34,978 bases of DNA, from assembly GCA_008016945.1 (NCBI GenBank), contig SSGN01000072.1:1-34978 (forward strand), given 5' to 3'. Position numbers and translations under genes: made by a program. Positions 1 to 8,430 of the stretch are shown here, piece by piece. Under the pieces are notes generated by a model. It was not told the DNA's origin and searched no databases. It was given only the letters and a program-made list of their open reading frames with translations. How positions within the stretch are numbered: position 1 is the stretch's first letter; every line of letters starts with the position of its first letter. The DNA comes from Flavobacteriales bacterium. GTDB lineage: Bacteria > Bacteroidota > Bacteroidia > Flavobacteriales > PHOS-HE28.

Positions 1-94
1 CGTGAAGGGGGCGAGGCATTTCACCTTCTCACGCTTATTACCCTTTCACCTTTTCACCATTGGATCGACCGGTTCTTTCATGCCGTCTCAGTAA
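1..94. repeat. Direct repeat copy A (pairs with 4326-4420)
   Basis: This stretch is nearly identical to 4326-4420. From about base 17 to base 94 the two differ at only a few positions, the clearest being in the middle of the TTCACC tract. The left part is a pyrimidine-rich tract of TTCACC/TCACGC-like units and the right part is a unique segment of about 40 bases ending in CTCAGTAA. No terminal inverted repeats or transposase are visible. The copy begins at the window edge, so its true left end is unknown. Confidence 0.85.
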
Positions 95-315
95 GGTGTA
101 GGCTAGAGATCCGAAGGGATCTATTCGCAGGACGATACGGCGGGGTTGTTGCATAGCATGGACCTGCCGCGTATGACCCAAGGCGTGCGTGCGGTCATCG
201 GCGGTTCGAGCGGTGGAACGTTCGTCGCGGGGTTGGGGGGCGTCGCTGATGGGCCGCTGCCACAGGAGATGAGCGGCATGGCGGTGGTGATGAAGGAAGT
301 GGCGTTAGGCATGGT
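95..315. other. Non-coding stretch between repeat A and first gene
   Basis: No supportable gene is seen here. A short minus-strand frame (121-312) begins four bases after the stop of the gene at 316-1113, but it has proline-rich composition, no recognisable domain and no charged signal-peptide start. A minor hairpin (AGATCC-GAAG-GGATCT, 107-122) lies close to repeat A. Confidence 0.5.
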
Positions 316-1113
316 TCACTTCTTCCGTACGGCCGGAACCGCCGGGTTAGCGCTGGCTGCCTTCGGCACGAAGCGATGCTGGTCCTCGCTCCACACGAAG
401 AACGCGCTGGTGCGCGTGCCACCATCGGTCATGGTGGTCACCTCCGCCTCGTATAGGGACGTGTTCTCCTCATCCTCTGCGATGAAGCGCACGGTACGTT
501 CCACCTGCGTGTTCATAGGGCCGTTCGGTCCACCGCGTAGTTCTTGGAACTCGAACGTGGTCACGGAGAGGATGGGTTTCAATTCCGGGAAGGAGAAGTA
601 GTGTTCCGATCGGCTCATGTTCATCATGTCGCCTTCGGAGGATACGAACTTCACCGCCACGGGCCAGTTGTTCATGACCACGAGTTCGGGCTTGCGCTGG
701 TCTTCCAGCGTACCCTGCTCAAGGAAACCGGGAATGAACGCTTCTTTCTTGGTGGGCCGATCGTTGTCATCATAGCTCATTCGAGCCATGTCGATACGGT
801 CCACGCAGAATTCGCAGAACACGCTTTCGGGGTCGCGTGGTACCTGGGTTCGGAAGAACACGATCAGTTCGGATCCGCCGACCTGGAAGGTGGTGTCCAC
901 TGTTGTCTCCAATGGGCCGCTCGAATAGGTCTCGAAACGAGCGGCCACCTCGGAGCTGGGCTGCCAGCGCACCACGGGCGGCGTGCCGGTGGCCTTGCTG
1001 CCGTAGTGCAGGGAAAGGAGTTGGGCCCGGTCGCCCAAGGAGTGGGCCTGTGCCGCGGCGAACAAGGTGGTGGCCATGGCGTAGCCGATGGCGAGGGATC
1101 GGAGATGGGACAT
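316..1113 (-). CDS. Secreted hypothetical protein
   Basis: The 265-residue product starts with a probable signal peptide (hydrophobic stretch about residues 5-22, ending near AQA), so it should leave the cytoplasm. The mature part is polar, rich in beta-forming residues, and has two cysteines close together (VFCEFCVD, about residue 100), which could form a disulfide. No family is recognised and no T9SS sorting domain is seen at the C-terminus, which ends in a basic PAVRKK. It is the last gene of a four-gene minus-strand group (beta-helix, cargo, zinc-ribbon, this gene). The 69-base gap to the zinc-ribbon gene is compatible with co-transcription. The frame is well supported by codon bias. The function is unknown. 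Confidence 0.7.
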   Translation of the reverse strand: MSHLRSLAIGYAMATTLFAAAQAHSLGDRAQLLSLHYGSKATGTPPVVRWQPSSEVAARFETYSSGPLETTVDTTFQVGGSELIVFFRTQVPRDPESVFCEFCVDRIDMARMSYDDNDRPTKKEAFIPGFLEQGTLEDQRKPELVVMNNWPVAVKFVSSEGDMMNMSRSEHYFSFPELKPILSVTTFEFQELRGGPNGPMNTQVERTVRFIAEDEENTSLYEAEVTTMTDGGTRTSAFFVWSEDQHRFVPKAASANPAVPAVRKK

Positions 1114-1182
1114 GAGGGTCGTGGTTGTTGTCGTTCGGTGCCGTGCCTTCGGGGAGTCTCGGAGAACATCCTTCCGTCCGGA

Positions 1183-1854
1183 TCATCGCTTCGCCAGCAC
1201 GAAGGTGGCGATGGTCGCTGCGGCGCTCACATAGTAGCCCCATCCGATGGAGATGGCGTTCGAGGTCATTTTCCGGGCCATCCCGAACATGTCGTTCGAC
1301 TCGGGCAACGAGGGGTTGGACAACTGATACAAGCCGATGCCGGCATAGACGATCAGGACCAGCGAGCCGATCAGGAACCACTTCTTGTGTTTGGTGATGG
1401 CGGGTACAAGGTCGGCCACGAGGAAACCGATCAACGCGATCGGGAAGAGCAGCAGCAGCCCCGAAACCAGGATGCTCCCGCCGCCGCCCATGAGCGCGTT
1501 CATCGACGATAGGCTGTCCGCACCCGAGGCCAAGGAGAACATGTTGGCGGTCTGCGATACGAACATCTTGACCTTCAGCCACGGTAGAAGGCAGCCCAGC
1601 AAAGCCACCACGGCGGCGATGTTGGCCTTGTTACCGGTGAATTTGGCCACGTCGAACTTCGGGAGCGTACTGGTGTCCAGTGAGAACCCCGGTTTGTTCA
1701 GGGCGACACCACACTGCGTGCACATCACCTGGCTCTCGGCCGTGGCGTTGCCGCACGAGGGGCAGAAGCGGTTCGACTTGCGAGGGTCCATGCCGCACTT
1801 CGGGCAGCCGATGGCTTTCTCGTTCACTTCATTTGAGCAGTTCCTGCAATGCAT
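1183..1854 (-). CDS. Zinc-ribbon membrane protein
   Basis: The 223-residue protein has an N-terminal double zinc ribbon made of four CxxC pairs (C3/C6, C17/C20, C31/C34, C45/C48), each resembling the CPxCG knuckle of the DZR/zinc-ribbon families. A linker of about 25 residues follows, then about four hydrophobic segments (near residues 78-94, 127-150, 157-178 and 197-220) that should be membrane helices. Proteins of this layout are common and mostly uncharacterised. The ribbon would face the cytoplasm and probably binds structural zinc or a partner protein. Start chosen at the ATG immediately before the first CxxC. It lies between the T9SS cargo gene (103 bases upstream) and the secreted hypothetical. 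No enzymatic motif is seen. Confidence 0.8.
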   Translation of the reverse strand: MHCRNCSNEVNEKAIGCPKCGMDPRKSNRFCPSCGNATAESQVMCTQCGVALNKPGFSLDTSTLPKFDVAKFTGNKANIAAVVALLGCLLPWLKVKMFVSQTANMFSLASGADSLSSMNALMGGGGSILVSGLLLLFPIALIGFLVADLVPAITKHKKWFLIGSLVLIVYAGIGLYQLSNPSLPESNDMFGMARKMTSNAISIGWGYYVSAAATIATFVLAKR

Positions 1855-1957
1855 GGGATGATGGTTGGGTTGGTTCGGTCAGTGGTTCGCGGTGGTCAGC
1901 GGATCAGGATCAGCAGGAGTACGCCTCCGGCCACCCACCATCCACCGCCCGTTCGCA

Positions 1958-2956
1958 TCAGTGTTTCACAAGTTGCACGCGGTGTATCCGTTCCAGTTCC
2001 TTCCAGAAGAAGGCCGTGTAGGTGCCGCTGGCATGCTGGCCCAGGTCGATGTACGTCTCGCCGTTCAACACCTTGTCATGTACCAGCTTCCCTTGCGGGT
2101 CGTAGAGTACCACGCGCAGGGGTTGGCCATCTTCGCTGCGTACGGTGATGCCCTCGCTGAAGGGGTTGGGGTAGGTGGTGATGCCGGTCTGGGTAAAGAG
2201 GTCGGCAACGTTCGTATGGACGACATCGGCGGAGAAGAAATTCGTGAGGCTCCATTTACCGTTTGAATCCATGCTACGGACAGCCAGCGTATTCCCCTGT
2301 GCGATGGAGAGTGGGTCGTCGGACCATAACGCGGCTTCCACAAGGTTGATCTGTGGCTCGGTTACCGTGAGAGCCGCTGCGCTACCGAAGCCCGGATCGT
2401 TAGCGGTGGTCAGGTTGAAGACTTCCACGCGCACGATATCACTGGCCACGTCGGGAGCCGTGATCACGATGGGCGCATGAACGGTCAGGCTCCAATGTCC
2501 CGCTGAGTCGATGGTGCGGACGAACAGCGTATGCGATCCGGGCGCAAGGGCCGAAACATCTGGTAGGGATCCGATACCCGGAGCATCGGTACCGGTGCCA
2601 CTCCATACCTCCGTGCCTTCACCGAATCCGGGATCCTGGTCCAGGAAATACTCCACGCGCGTTAGGAGTGGCGGTTCAGGTTCAGTTGTGACCACTGCCG
2701 TGCTGAAGTTCGTCAAGCTCCAATGCCCACTGGCATCGATGGTCCGGATACCGATGGTATGTACACCGGGTGAAAAGCCGTTGAGACTGATGGGTAGTTG
2801 GATGGATGCCACGTCGGGTTGTTGGGCCAGCGCGAACGAGTTGTTGGCACCGAAGCCGAGGTCCTGGTCGATCCAGTATTCGCCACGGATCATGTTCTGC
2901 GCGTGGGCCGCTCCGCACAGGAGGACGGCCGCGAACACGGTTTGAAGGTGTGGCAT
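1958..2956 (-). CDS. T9SS cargo protein with three repeats and type A sorting domain
   Basis: The 332-residue protein has a signal peptide (residues 1-20, cleaving after AHAQ). Three modules of roughly 70 residues follow (about 22-88, 98-166, 175-246), each opening with a DxDxGFG-like loop (WIDQDLGFG, FLDQDPGFG, the degenerate TANDPGFG) and closing with a motif like VRTIDSAGHWSLT. Residues 255-332 match the type A T9SS C-terminal sorting domain: TYPNPF, a beta-rich segment with VVLYDPQGK, then the SGTY motif and a basic end. Such domains are recognised by the T9SS and removed or anchored at the surface, and the machinery is encoded at 13681-19549. The gene starts three bases after the stop of the beta-helix gene, so the two are probably co-expressed. 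The role of the repeats is not known; the DxDxG loop could bind calcium (inference). Confidence 0.88.
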   Translation of the reverse strand: MPHLQTVFAAVLLCGAAHAQNMIRGEYWIDQDLGFGANNSFALAQQPDVASIQLPISLNGFSPGVHTIGIRTIDASGHWSLTNFSTAVVTTEPEPPLLTRVEYFLDQDPGFGEGTEVWSGTGTDAPGIGSLPDVSALAPGSHTLFVRTIDSAGHWSLTVHAPIVITAPDVASDIVRVEVFNLTTANDPGFGSAAALTVTEPQINLVEAALWSDDPLSIAQGNTLAVRSMDSNGKWSLTNFFSADVVHTNVADLFTQTGITTYPNPFSEGITVRSEDGQPLRVVLYDPQGKLVHDKVLNGETYIDLGQHASGTYTAFFWKELERIHRVQLVKH

Positions 2957-2959
2957 GGC

Positions 2960-3994
2960 TCAGGGGTTGGAGCGGGTGCTCAGCGTTACTTGAACGGGAC
3001 CGCCGCCGGGCGTGGTCTCCACGGTGCTTTGTAACTGATAGATGGCCGGTATGGGTGGAATGCCGCTTAACCGGTAGGGCGATGCGCCACTGAACGCACC
3101 ACGCGGTGAGGCTCCGTTCTCGTTGTACGGCGAACTGGCTAGGATGTCGTACTTGCTGTCGTCGGTACCGACGGTGAGGTTGTACACGTTGGCCATGTTC
3201 ACCACCGCGTTGCTCGCATCGCCACCCGCTAATGCGACTGCACTGATGTTGTCATGTATCGTATTGTTCGTGCCGGTGATGTTCCCTTGGTAGAAGACGT
3301 TGCGGGCGATCTCCGCGTTCTTCATCTGATGATTCCCGTTGTATAGGAACGTGTTGTTCAGTACGGATAGGTTGGTGATGACATCCGCAGCCTCTACGAG
3401 GGCGAGTGCGCCGGTGATGAGGTTATTGCGGATGGTCAACCCATTGATCGTTTGGGTTCCTATTTCTTCATTGATCCCGCCGGACCCTATGAAATTCTCG
3501 GCGATCAGGATGTTCGAGACCGAGACTCCCGTGCCGTTGGGGAAATTGATCCCCAAGGACTCGAAGATGCAGCGGCGAACCTCGATGTTGGCTGTGTTGG
3601 AGATGTTAAGTCCGCCGCCGGCGTTCACGAAATGAAGACCCAAGAGCGCCGTGCCCGACGAGTTGATATTGTTCAAGGTGAGAAGATTCACACGCGAACT
3701 TTGGCTGTTGGCCTGCAAGCCCGGATTGTTCGGTGCCGTCGGCCCCAGCTTGTATCCAGCGCCGATGATCACCAGCCGTTTGGTTATGGTAGCATCGCCA
3801 TAGTTCGCGTCAGAAGGTTCCAGGTGGATGGTGTCGCCATCCAGAGCGGCGGAAATGGCGGAGGGGAGGCTTTGGTGGCAATCCGCACAAGCCGTGGCGA
3901 GTACCGCAACATTGTTCACGCGCAGGATGCGGGCCTGGGTGGCGGTGCTTGCCAGCAGCAGCGCTCCGGTCAGTAGTGTGGTCAGTGTCTTCAT
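2960..3994 (-). CDS. Secreted right-handed beta-helix protein
   Basis: The 344-residue protein has a signal peptide (about residues 1-21). The sequence then reads like a parallel beta-helix: the LPSAISAALDGDTIHLEP entry motif typical of such proteins, followed by many Asn-rich turns (LTLNNINSS, ISNTANIEVRRC, IRNNLITG, LNNTFLYNG, IARNVFYQG). Beta-helices are common in carbohydrate-active and surface proteins, but no catalytic residues of a pectate lyase or similar enzyme could be picked out. A CADCH motif (C36, C39, H40) has the form of a c-type heme site, but it sits just before the helix and may be coincidental. No C-terminal sorting domain is visible. Probably the first gene of the 316-3994 group and possibly a partner of the cargo protein downstream. 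Confidence 0.82.
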   Translation of the reverse strand: MKTLTTLLTGALLLASTATQARILRVNNVAVLATACADCHQSLPSAISAALDGDTIHLEPSDANYGDATITKRLVIIGAGYKLGPTAPNNPGLQANSQSSRVNLLTLNNINSSGTALLGLHFVNAGGGLNISNTANIEVRRCIFESLGINFPNGTGVSVSNILIAENFIGSGGINEEIGTQTINGLTIRNNLITGALALVEAADVITNLSVLNNTFLYNGNHQMKNAEIARNVFYQGNITGTNNTIHDNISAVALAGGDASNAVVNMANVYNLTVGTDDSKYDILASSPYNENGASPRGAFSGASPYRLSGIPPIPAIYQLQSTVETTPGGGPVQVTLSTRSNP

Positions 3995-4717
3995 GGTTCT
4001 TGGGGTTCGAGGTGGTACGGTCTGAAGGTTGGGTACTATCGTCCGTGGGTTGTTCCCGCGGGTCGGTTCGGGGAGTGAGGGAGCCTGCCGTGTCGGACCA
4101 GGTGGTTCATTCGATTCGTGCGGTCAGGCCCGTAAGCTGGGTCCCGTGGGTCACCAAAACTGGTGCGCACTGCCCCGCGGTCCTGATCGTTTCAAGGATC
4201 CGGAGCCTTTCTCATGGTATTCGGCGGTGGTCGTCGCCAGGTCCGCAGCGGGTGTGCCACGCGTGTTACTGAGCCGGTGATGTAGATCGGGCCGAGCGCA
4301 GCGGTCTGGACCACTGGGGTGATAGCGTGAAAGGGTGCAAGGCATTTCACCTTCTCACGCTTTTCACCCTTTCACCTTTTCACCATTGGATCGACCGGTT
4401 CTTTCATGCCGTCTCAGTAACCACAAGACCGCGCACGGCAAGGGCCTTTCCCACTCATCCCGTATCGCTCGGTCTGTTCATCCGGTCCATCTGCGCATGG
4501 GGTGGGGGACCCTGAAGTGGTCTGCGGGTCGCGGTCGTGAGGCAGCGAAGTAGTATGGAAGTGAAGGTGGCCGTGGCTTCCGCTCTGCATCACCACACGG
4601 ATCCGTAGCGGTACGGCATCTTGCTCACCGCACGGGCAATGGATCCAGGGAGCGGGCAGGGAAAGGCTTGCGGATGGGCCACCTACGGATCGGCAGGACC
4701 GGGATGCCCCAATGGTG
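3995..4717. other. 723-base intergenic region
   Basis: No gene could be supported on either strand; frames present are short, arginine/serine/proline-rich and unlike the neighbours. The region holds repeat copy B (4326-4420). The left part should contain the promoter of the minus-strand group that starts at 3994, but no clear TAnnTTTG element was found. The right part (4421-4717) lies downstream of the response regulator gene and shows no strong terminator. Confidence 0.6.
4326..4420. repeat. Direct repeat copy B (pairs with 1-94)
   Basis: Near-identical copy of 1-94 in the same orientation. It contains the TTCACC-rich tract (about 4346-4385) followed by the shared segment ending in CTCAGTAA at 4420, after which the two copies diverge sharply. 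It is one base longer than copy A in the first 17 bases. The two copies bracket the four-gene group 316-3994. Confidence 0.88.
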
Positions 4718-5461
4718 TCAGATCTTCTCCAGCACCTTCATCAACTCTCCCTTCATGCGACGGCTCACGGGTAGGTTGGTGCCATCGCTCATGATCACCT
4801 CGCCGCCCTCGCCACGGATGTAGCGCTTGATGTGCTTGCGGTGCACCAGGTGGCTCTGGTGGATGCGCACGAATCCTTTGTCCGCAAGGAACTCTTCGAA
4901 GAGGGCCAAGGGACGGGTCACCAGGATCGGTTTCTTCTCGGTGCGCGTGTGCACCACGGTATAGGTGTCGTCGCTGCTGCAGTACACGATATCGTCGAGG
5001 TGGAGCACCGTGAGGCCCTTGCCATCGCTGATGGCCACTTGGCGGTCGCTGATCACGTTGCCCAACAAGGCCTGCAACATGGGCGTGCGCGATCCAGCGC
5101 TGAGGCGGGTCAGCGCCTTTTGCACGGCTTCATCGAACTCGTCGGCGCTGTATGGCTTCACCAGGTAGTCCAAGGCGTTGAACTTGATGGCGCGCACGGC
5201 GTATCCGGCATGTGCGGTCACGAACACCACCAAGGGTTCCAGCGGAACGATCCGTTTGAGCAGGTCGAAGCCGGACAGGCCACCGAGCTCCACATCCAAG
5301 AAGAACAGGTCGGGTCGTTTCTCCTTGATTAGTGGAACGGCTTCGGGTACGGACCCTGCCTTGCCCACGAGAGCCACTTCTGGAAAGCGCTCGGCCAACA
5401 GCGTGGCGAGCACATCGCGAAAGCGTGGGTCGTCGTCCACGATGATGGCGGTGGTGGGCAT
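4718..5461 (-). CDS. LytTR-family response regulator
   Basis: Cytoplasmic two-component response regulator of 247 residues. The N-terminal receiver (about 1-125) has the acidic pocket (D9-D11 in IIVDDDP), phospho-acceptor D56 in FFLDVELGG, T82 in FVTAHAGY and K102 in YLVKPYS. The C-terminal part (about 145-247) is a LytTR DNA-binding domain (VLHLDDIVYCSSDDTYT, FVRIHQSHLVHRKHI, LPVSRR). It is downstream of its likely partner kinase at 5728-8037 on the same strand, with a gap of about 266 bases. An in-frame ATG 54 bases further upstream (5515) would add 18 residues. The ATG at 5461 was preferred because it places the receiver's first strand at the usual distance from the start. The target promoters are not known. 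Confidence 0.92.
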   Translation of the reverse strand: MPTTAIIVDDDPRFRDVLATLLAERFPEVALVGKAGSVPEAVPLIKEKRPDLFFLDVELGGLSGFDLLKRIVPLEPLVVFVTAHAGYAVRAIKFNALDYLVKPYSADEFDEAVQKALTRLSAGSRTPMLQALLGNVISDRQVAISDGKGLTVLHLDDIVYCSSDDTYTVVHTRTEKKPILVTRPLALFEEFLADKGFVRIHQSHLVHRKHIKRYIRGEGGEVIMSDGTNLPVSRRMKGELMKVLEKI

Positions 5462-5727
5462 GGGCGCGTGGATGAAACTACGGCTTTCGCTCGGTATGGG
5501 GCGTGGCTGTTCCATGGCCTATTCCAAAAATGCGGCCACGCGATGGCCACGAACCGTTGTTTCGAGGATATGGCGGGCCAGGCCTGGAAAGTGGCGGACC
5601 CTAGGGTGCATCGGGCGGCTTGGACCGTGATCGGGCGGCGGCCGTGATCATGGTGAAGGACGAATACGTGATCCACTCCCGGAGGTCATGTGGGCCGGCG
5701 GGCGTGTGGCGCGAACCGGGGGGTCTG

Positions 5728-8037
5728 CTACGTGGGTTCGAGGGGGAGCCGGAGGGTCACACGCGTGCCCGGGCCAAGGTCTTCCACGCCCATCGTGGAC
5801 GGTTTGCCGGTGCGTTCGCTGCGCAGAGCAAGCCTTTCTGCGGTGATGGTGCCGCTCATGGAGCGTCGGCCATTGCGCGGTGCCGCAGCCTCGCGTCCCA
5901 CCCCATCGTCCTCCACGGTGATCATCAGCTCATCCGCCTTTTCCTCGATCCGCAGTCGGATGTGTCCAGGACCGCTCTTGGGCATGATGCCATGCTTCAC
6001 CGCATTCTCCAGCAGGGGCTGGATCAGCATGGTGGGGATCGGGGTGCGGCGTGTGGCCTCATCATCGGGCAGGTCGATGGAGAAGTCGAACTTTTCGCCG
6101 GTCCGGGCGCGTTCAAGGGCGAGGTAGGTGCGTGCGGTTTCGACCTCATCGCTCAGGGGCACCTCGTCCAGGCGGTTGTTCTCCAGTGTGCTGCGCATCC
6201 ATTGGGCGAACCGGCTCAACAGGTCGCTGGCGGACCGTGCGTCGTTCACCAGGAGGTAGCTGTTGATGGCGTGCAGCGCATTGCCGATGAAGTGGGGGTC
6301 CATCTGTGCGCGCAGGGCCTTCGCTTCGAGCTGGGCGGCCTGCTTGGCGAACCGTTCGCGGCGGCGCTTGCGGTCCAGGATCACCAGCCAGGCACCCGCT
6401 CCGGCCAGGAGCAGGCCCCCACCCCCCAGGAGCAGGGAGCGGGTGTCGGCGCGCTCGGCGCGCAGCTCGGCGATGGTACGCTGGTCTTCGATGTCGCGCA
6501 ACTGCTGGGCGGACCTCAGGCTGTCGGCGAGCCGTTCACGATCGAACTTCCATTGCAGGTCGCGTTGCACCAGGTCCTTGCGTTGGGTCTCGCTCAACGT
6601 GTTGTCCTTGAGGCGTTGCACCTGCTGCTGGTGGGTGTAGGCCCGGTCGTACCGGCCTATGGCGGCATAGAGCACCCGCAGCCCGTCGTGCAGGGCCATT
6701 TCGTTCTGCGGGTGGGAGTGCCCTTGGAGCAGCTTCAGGCCGGTCAGGTAGGCGTTTTCGGCCTCGCGATGCGATCCTTTGGTGTGGAGCACCATGCCCA
6801 GGTCCTTGTACGAACCTGCGGTGCGTGCCGGGGTGTCGTGCGCCTGGCGGATCGCGATGGCTTCGCGCGCATGTTTCAACGCACTGTCCAGCGCACCGGT
6901 GCGGTGTTCGGCATCGCAAAGGCCATCGAGCAGGTCGCCCAGCTGAGCGGGCATGGTGGTGCCGCGTGCGATGGTCACCCCCTGTCGGCAATGCCAAAGC
7001 GCCAAGGCGTTGCGTTGTTCCAAGGTGAGGCCGTTCTCCCTGCATCGTACGCTGTCCAGGTCCACCAGGTAGCGGCCCAACTGTCCATGTCCGGTCATGC
7101 TCCGTTTCGGCACGCCCAAGCTGTCGTAGATGGCGATCATGCGCTTGTACGACTGAATCACCTCGGCCGGTGGGGCCACATGTTCTTGGCAATAGGCCAT
7201 GTAGAAGATGCAGGCGGCGGCCTCGAACATCATCTTTTGGTCCGCATGGATGTCGTAGGCCTGTTGCAGATGTTCCAGCGCGGGCACGTACAGGCCCTTT
7301 TCGATGTAGGCGCTACCCAGGTTCATTTGGTTCCAGGCCCGCATGCGGAAGTCGCCATTCGGACCCAGGGTCTTCAACGCCGAATCGTAAGCGGCGATCG
7401 CCTCATCGGCTTTGCCCGCCCAGTAGTACGCATAGCCCAGGTTGCCCAGGACCCTTACGCGGGGAAGGCTGTCCATGCCGATGCTGTCCAGGATCCGCAG
7501 GGCTCGCCGCTGCAGCAACAGGGCCTCGTCGGTGTTGCCTTGGTCGAGCAGCAACGACCCGTTCGAGCTGAAGGTCTCGGCCAACTCCACTTGGGCGTCC
7601 GCCATCCGAGCCACCACTACGGCACTGTCGTAGTACGCTTGGGCCGTCGTAGGGATCATCCTGCGGTAATGCGCGTCGCCCATCCTGCGGAGGTGACGTG
7701 CGAGCATGGTGGCATCGCCCAAGGCCGCATGGAGTTCGCGCACCGCAGGCGCATGCGTGGCGAAGAGGTCCATGGAATCCAGCTGTACCGCGTTGTAAAG
7801 GAGCGTGCTGCCCATTCGGGCCTCGGCCACGAGGTCTCCGTGCTGAGCGGCCAGGTCCCACCCTTGTTGAGCGGCGTGGAGGCCCGCCAGGTGGTTCCCG
7901 CGCTCTCCGGTCTGTGCCACGGTCAACAACGAGTCGACCTTGGCCTTCGCGGGGTGGACCTTGGTATCCGCCACCTCGGAACGCCCACAGGCGACCAGGC
8001 AACCAGCCAGTAGTACTCGGGTCAGGATCCCACGCAT
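5728..8037 (-). CDS. TPR-containing LytS-type sensor histidine kinase
   Basis: The 769-residue membrane kinase begins with a lipoprotein-like signal (lipobox LVAC near residue 17, with an alternative LAGC just before). Tetratricopeptide-like helical repeats follow over roughly residues 30-480, presumably periplasmic. A coiled-coil-like stretch and one membrane helix (about 532-554, LLLGGGGLLLAGAGAWLVIL) come next. The cytoplasmic part has the His_kinase family H-box MDPHFIGNALHAINSYLL (His near residue 581), then a GHKL ATPase domain with the N-box LLENAVKHGI (about 676) and DDGVGREA. TPR-TM-His_kinase proteins paired with LytTR regulators are common in Bacteroidota. A GTG lies directly before the chosen ATG; the ATG at 8037 was preferred. 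TATCTTGG (8049-8042) resembles the Bacteroidota -7 element but is very close to the start. The ligand is unknown. Confidence 0.92.
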   Translation of the reverse strand: MRGILTRVLLAGCLVACGRSEVADTKVHPAKAKVDSLLTVAQTGERGNHLAGLHAAQQGWDLAAQHGDLVAEARMGSTLLYNAVQLDSMDLFATHAPAVRELHAALGDATMLARHLRRMGDAHYRRMIPTTAQAYYDSAVVVARMADAQVELAETFSSNGSLLLDQGNTDEALLLQRRALRILDSIGMDSLPRVRVLGNLGYAYYWAGKADEAIAAYDSALKTLGPNGDFRMRAWNQMNLGSAYIEKGLYVPALEHLQQAYDIHADQKMMFEAAACIFYMAYCQEHVAPPAEVIQSYKRMIAIYDSLGVPKRSMTGHGQLGRYLVDLDSVRCRENGLTLEQRNALALWHCRQGVTIARGTTMPAQLGDLLDGLCDAEHRTGALDSALKHAREAIAIRQAHDTPARTAGSYKDLGMVLHTKGSHREAENAYLTGLKLLQGHSHPQNEMALHDGLRVLYAAIGRYDRAYTHQQQVQRLKDNTLSETQRKDLVQRDLQWKFDRERLADSLRSAQQLRDIEDQRTIAELRAERADTRSLLLGGGGLLLAGAGAWLVILDRKRRRERFAKQAAQLEAKALRAQMDPHFIGNALHAINSYLLVNDARSASDLLSRFAQWMRSTLENNRLDEVPLSDEVETARTYLALERARTGEKFDFSIDLPDDEATRRTPIPTMLIQPLLENAVKHGIMPKSGPGHIRLRIEEKADELMITVEDDGVGREAAAPRNGRRSMSGTITAERLALRSERTGKPSTMGVEDLGPGTRVTLRLPLEPT

Positions 8038-8040
8038 CAC

Positions 8041-8430
8041 GCCAAGATAGGAGAAGTGTCCGGATCAGGACGCAGCCGATCCAGGGCTCTCGGCCCAGCT
8101 GCTTCAGGTGCTTTGAAAGCAAGTCCATGGATGGGCGCAGCGCGATCAGCGCCGTCGGCCCGTGTTCATGCACTTCCGGCCGGATCACAGTCCGCCCTCC
8201 GCCGAAGCCTTACATGATCGAGGTATTGACCCCTCCACATCTCTGCGTGATCCGGATTCCTCTGCGCTCTCCGCGTCTCTGCGTGAGAGGTCTTCCTCTG
8301 GGTCTGCGTGAGAAGTATTCCTCTGCGCCCTCTGCGTCTCTGCGTGATCCGGATTCCTCTGCGCTCTCTGCGTCTCTGCGTGTGATGTATTCCTATGGGT
8401 CTCTGCGCGAGAAGTATTTCCCCCGGTCGT
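8041..8430. other. 390-base intergenic region holding the CTCTGCG array
   Basis: No gene is supported. The left half (8041-8240) is the upstream region of the kinase gene and shows nothing else clear. The right half is almost entirely the tandem array at 8241-8419, which stops 11 bases before the stop codon of msrB. Confidence 0.6.
8241..8419. repeat. Tandem CTCTGCG(TGA) repeat array, six units
   Basis: Six imperfect units begin at 8241, 8259, 8295, 8320, 8356 and 8392. Full units contain three CTCTGCG-like heptamers and end in CTGCGTGA; shorter ones (8295, 8392) have lost the middle part. Units are separated by 8-9 base spacers that fall into few types: TCCGGATT (8251 and 8348), GAAGTATT (8312 and 8411), GAGGTCTT and TGATGTATT. 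The higher-order pattern suggests duplication of a block of about 100 bases (units 2-3 versus units 5-6). Low sequence variety, very short spacers and spacer reuse argue against CRISPR. Array position is intergenic, downstream of msrB and upstream of the kinase gene. Confidence 0.9.

Noticed and set aside
121..312. Possible 63-codon gene after the first hypothetical gene, with a LISCG lipobox-like string
   Set aside because: No positively charged start, proline-rich, no recognisable domain; too weak to call.
1..4420. Composite transposon or insertion element bounded by the 94-base repeats
   Set aside because: No transposase, terminal inverted repeats or target-site duplication could be seen; kept only as a direct-repeat observation.
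5620..8013. A 797-codon plus-strand frame opposite the sensor kinase
   Set aside because: Antisense shadow; the minus-strand frame has kinase, membrane and TPR features.
8241..8419. CRISPR array
   Set aside because: Units vary in length and sequence, spacers are 8-9 bases and recur, and no cas gene is present.
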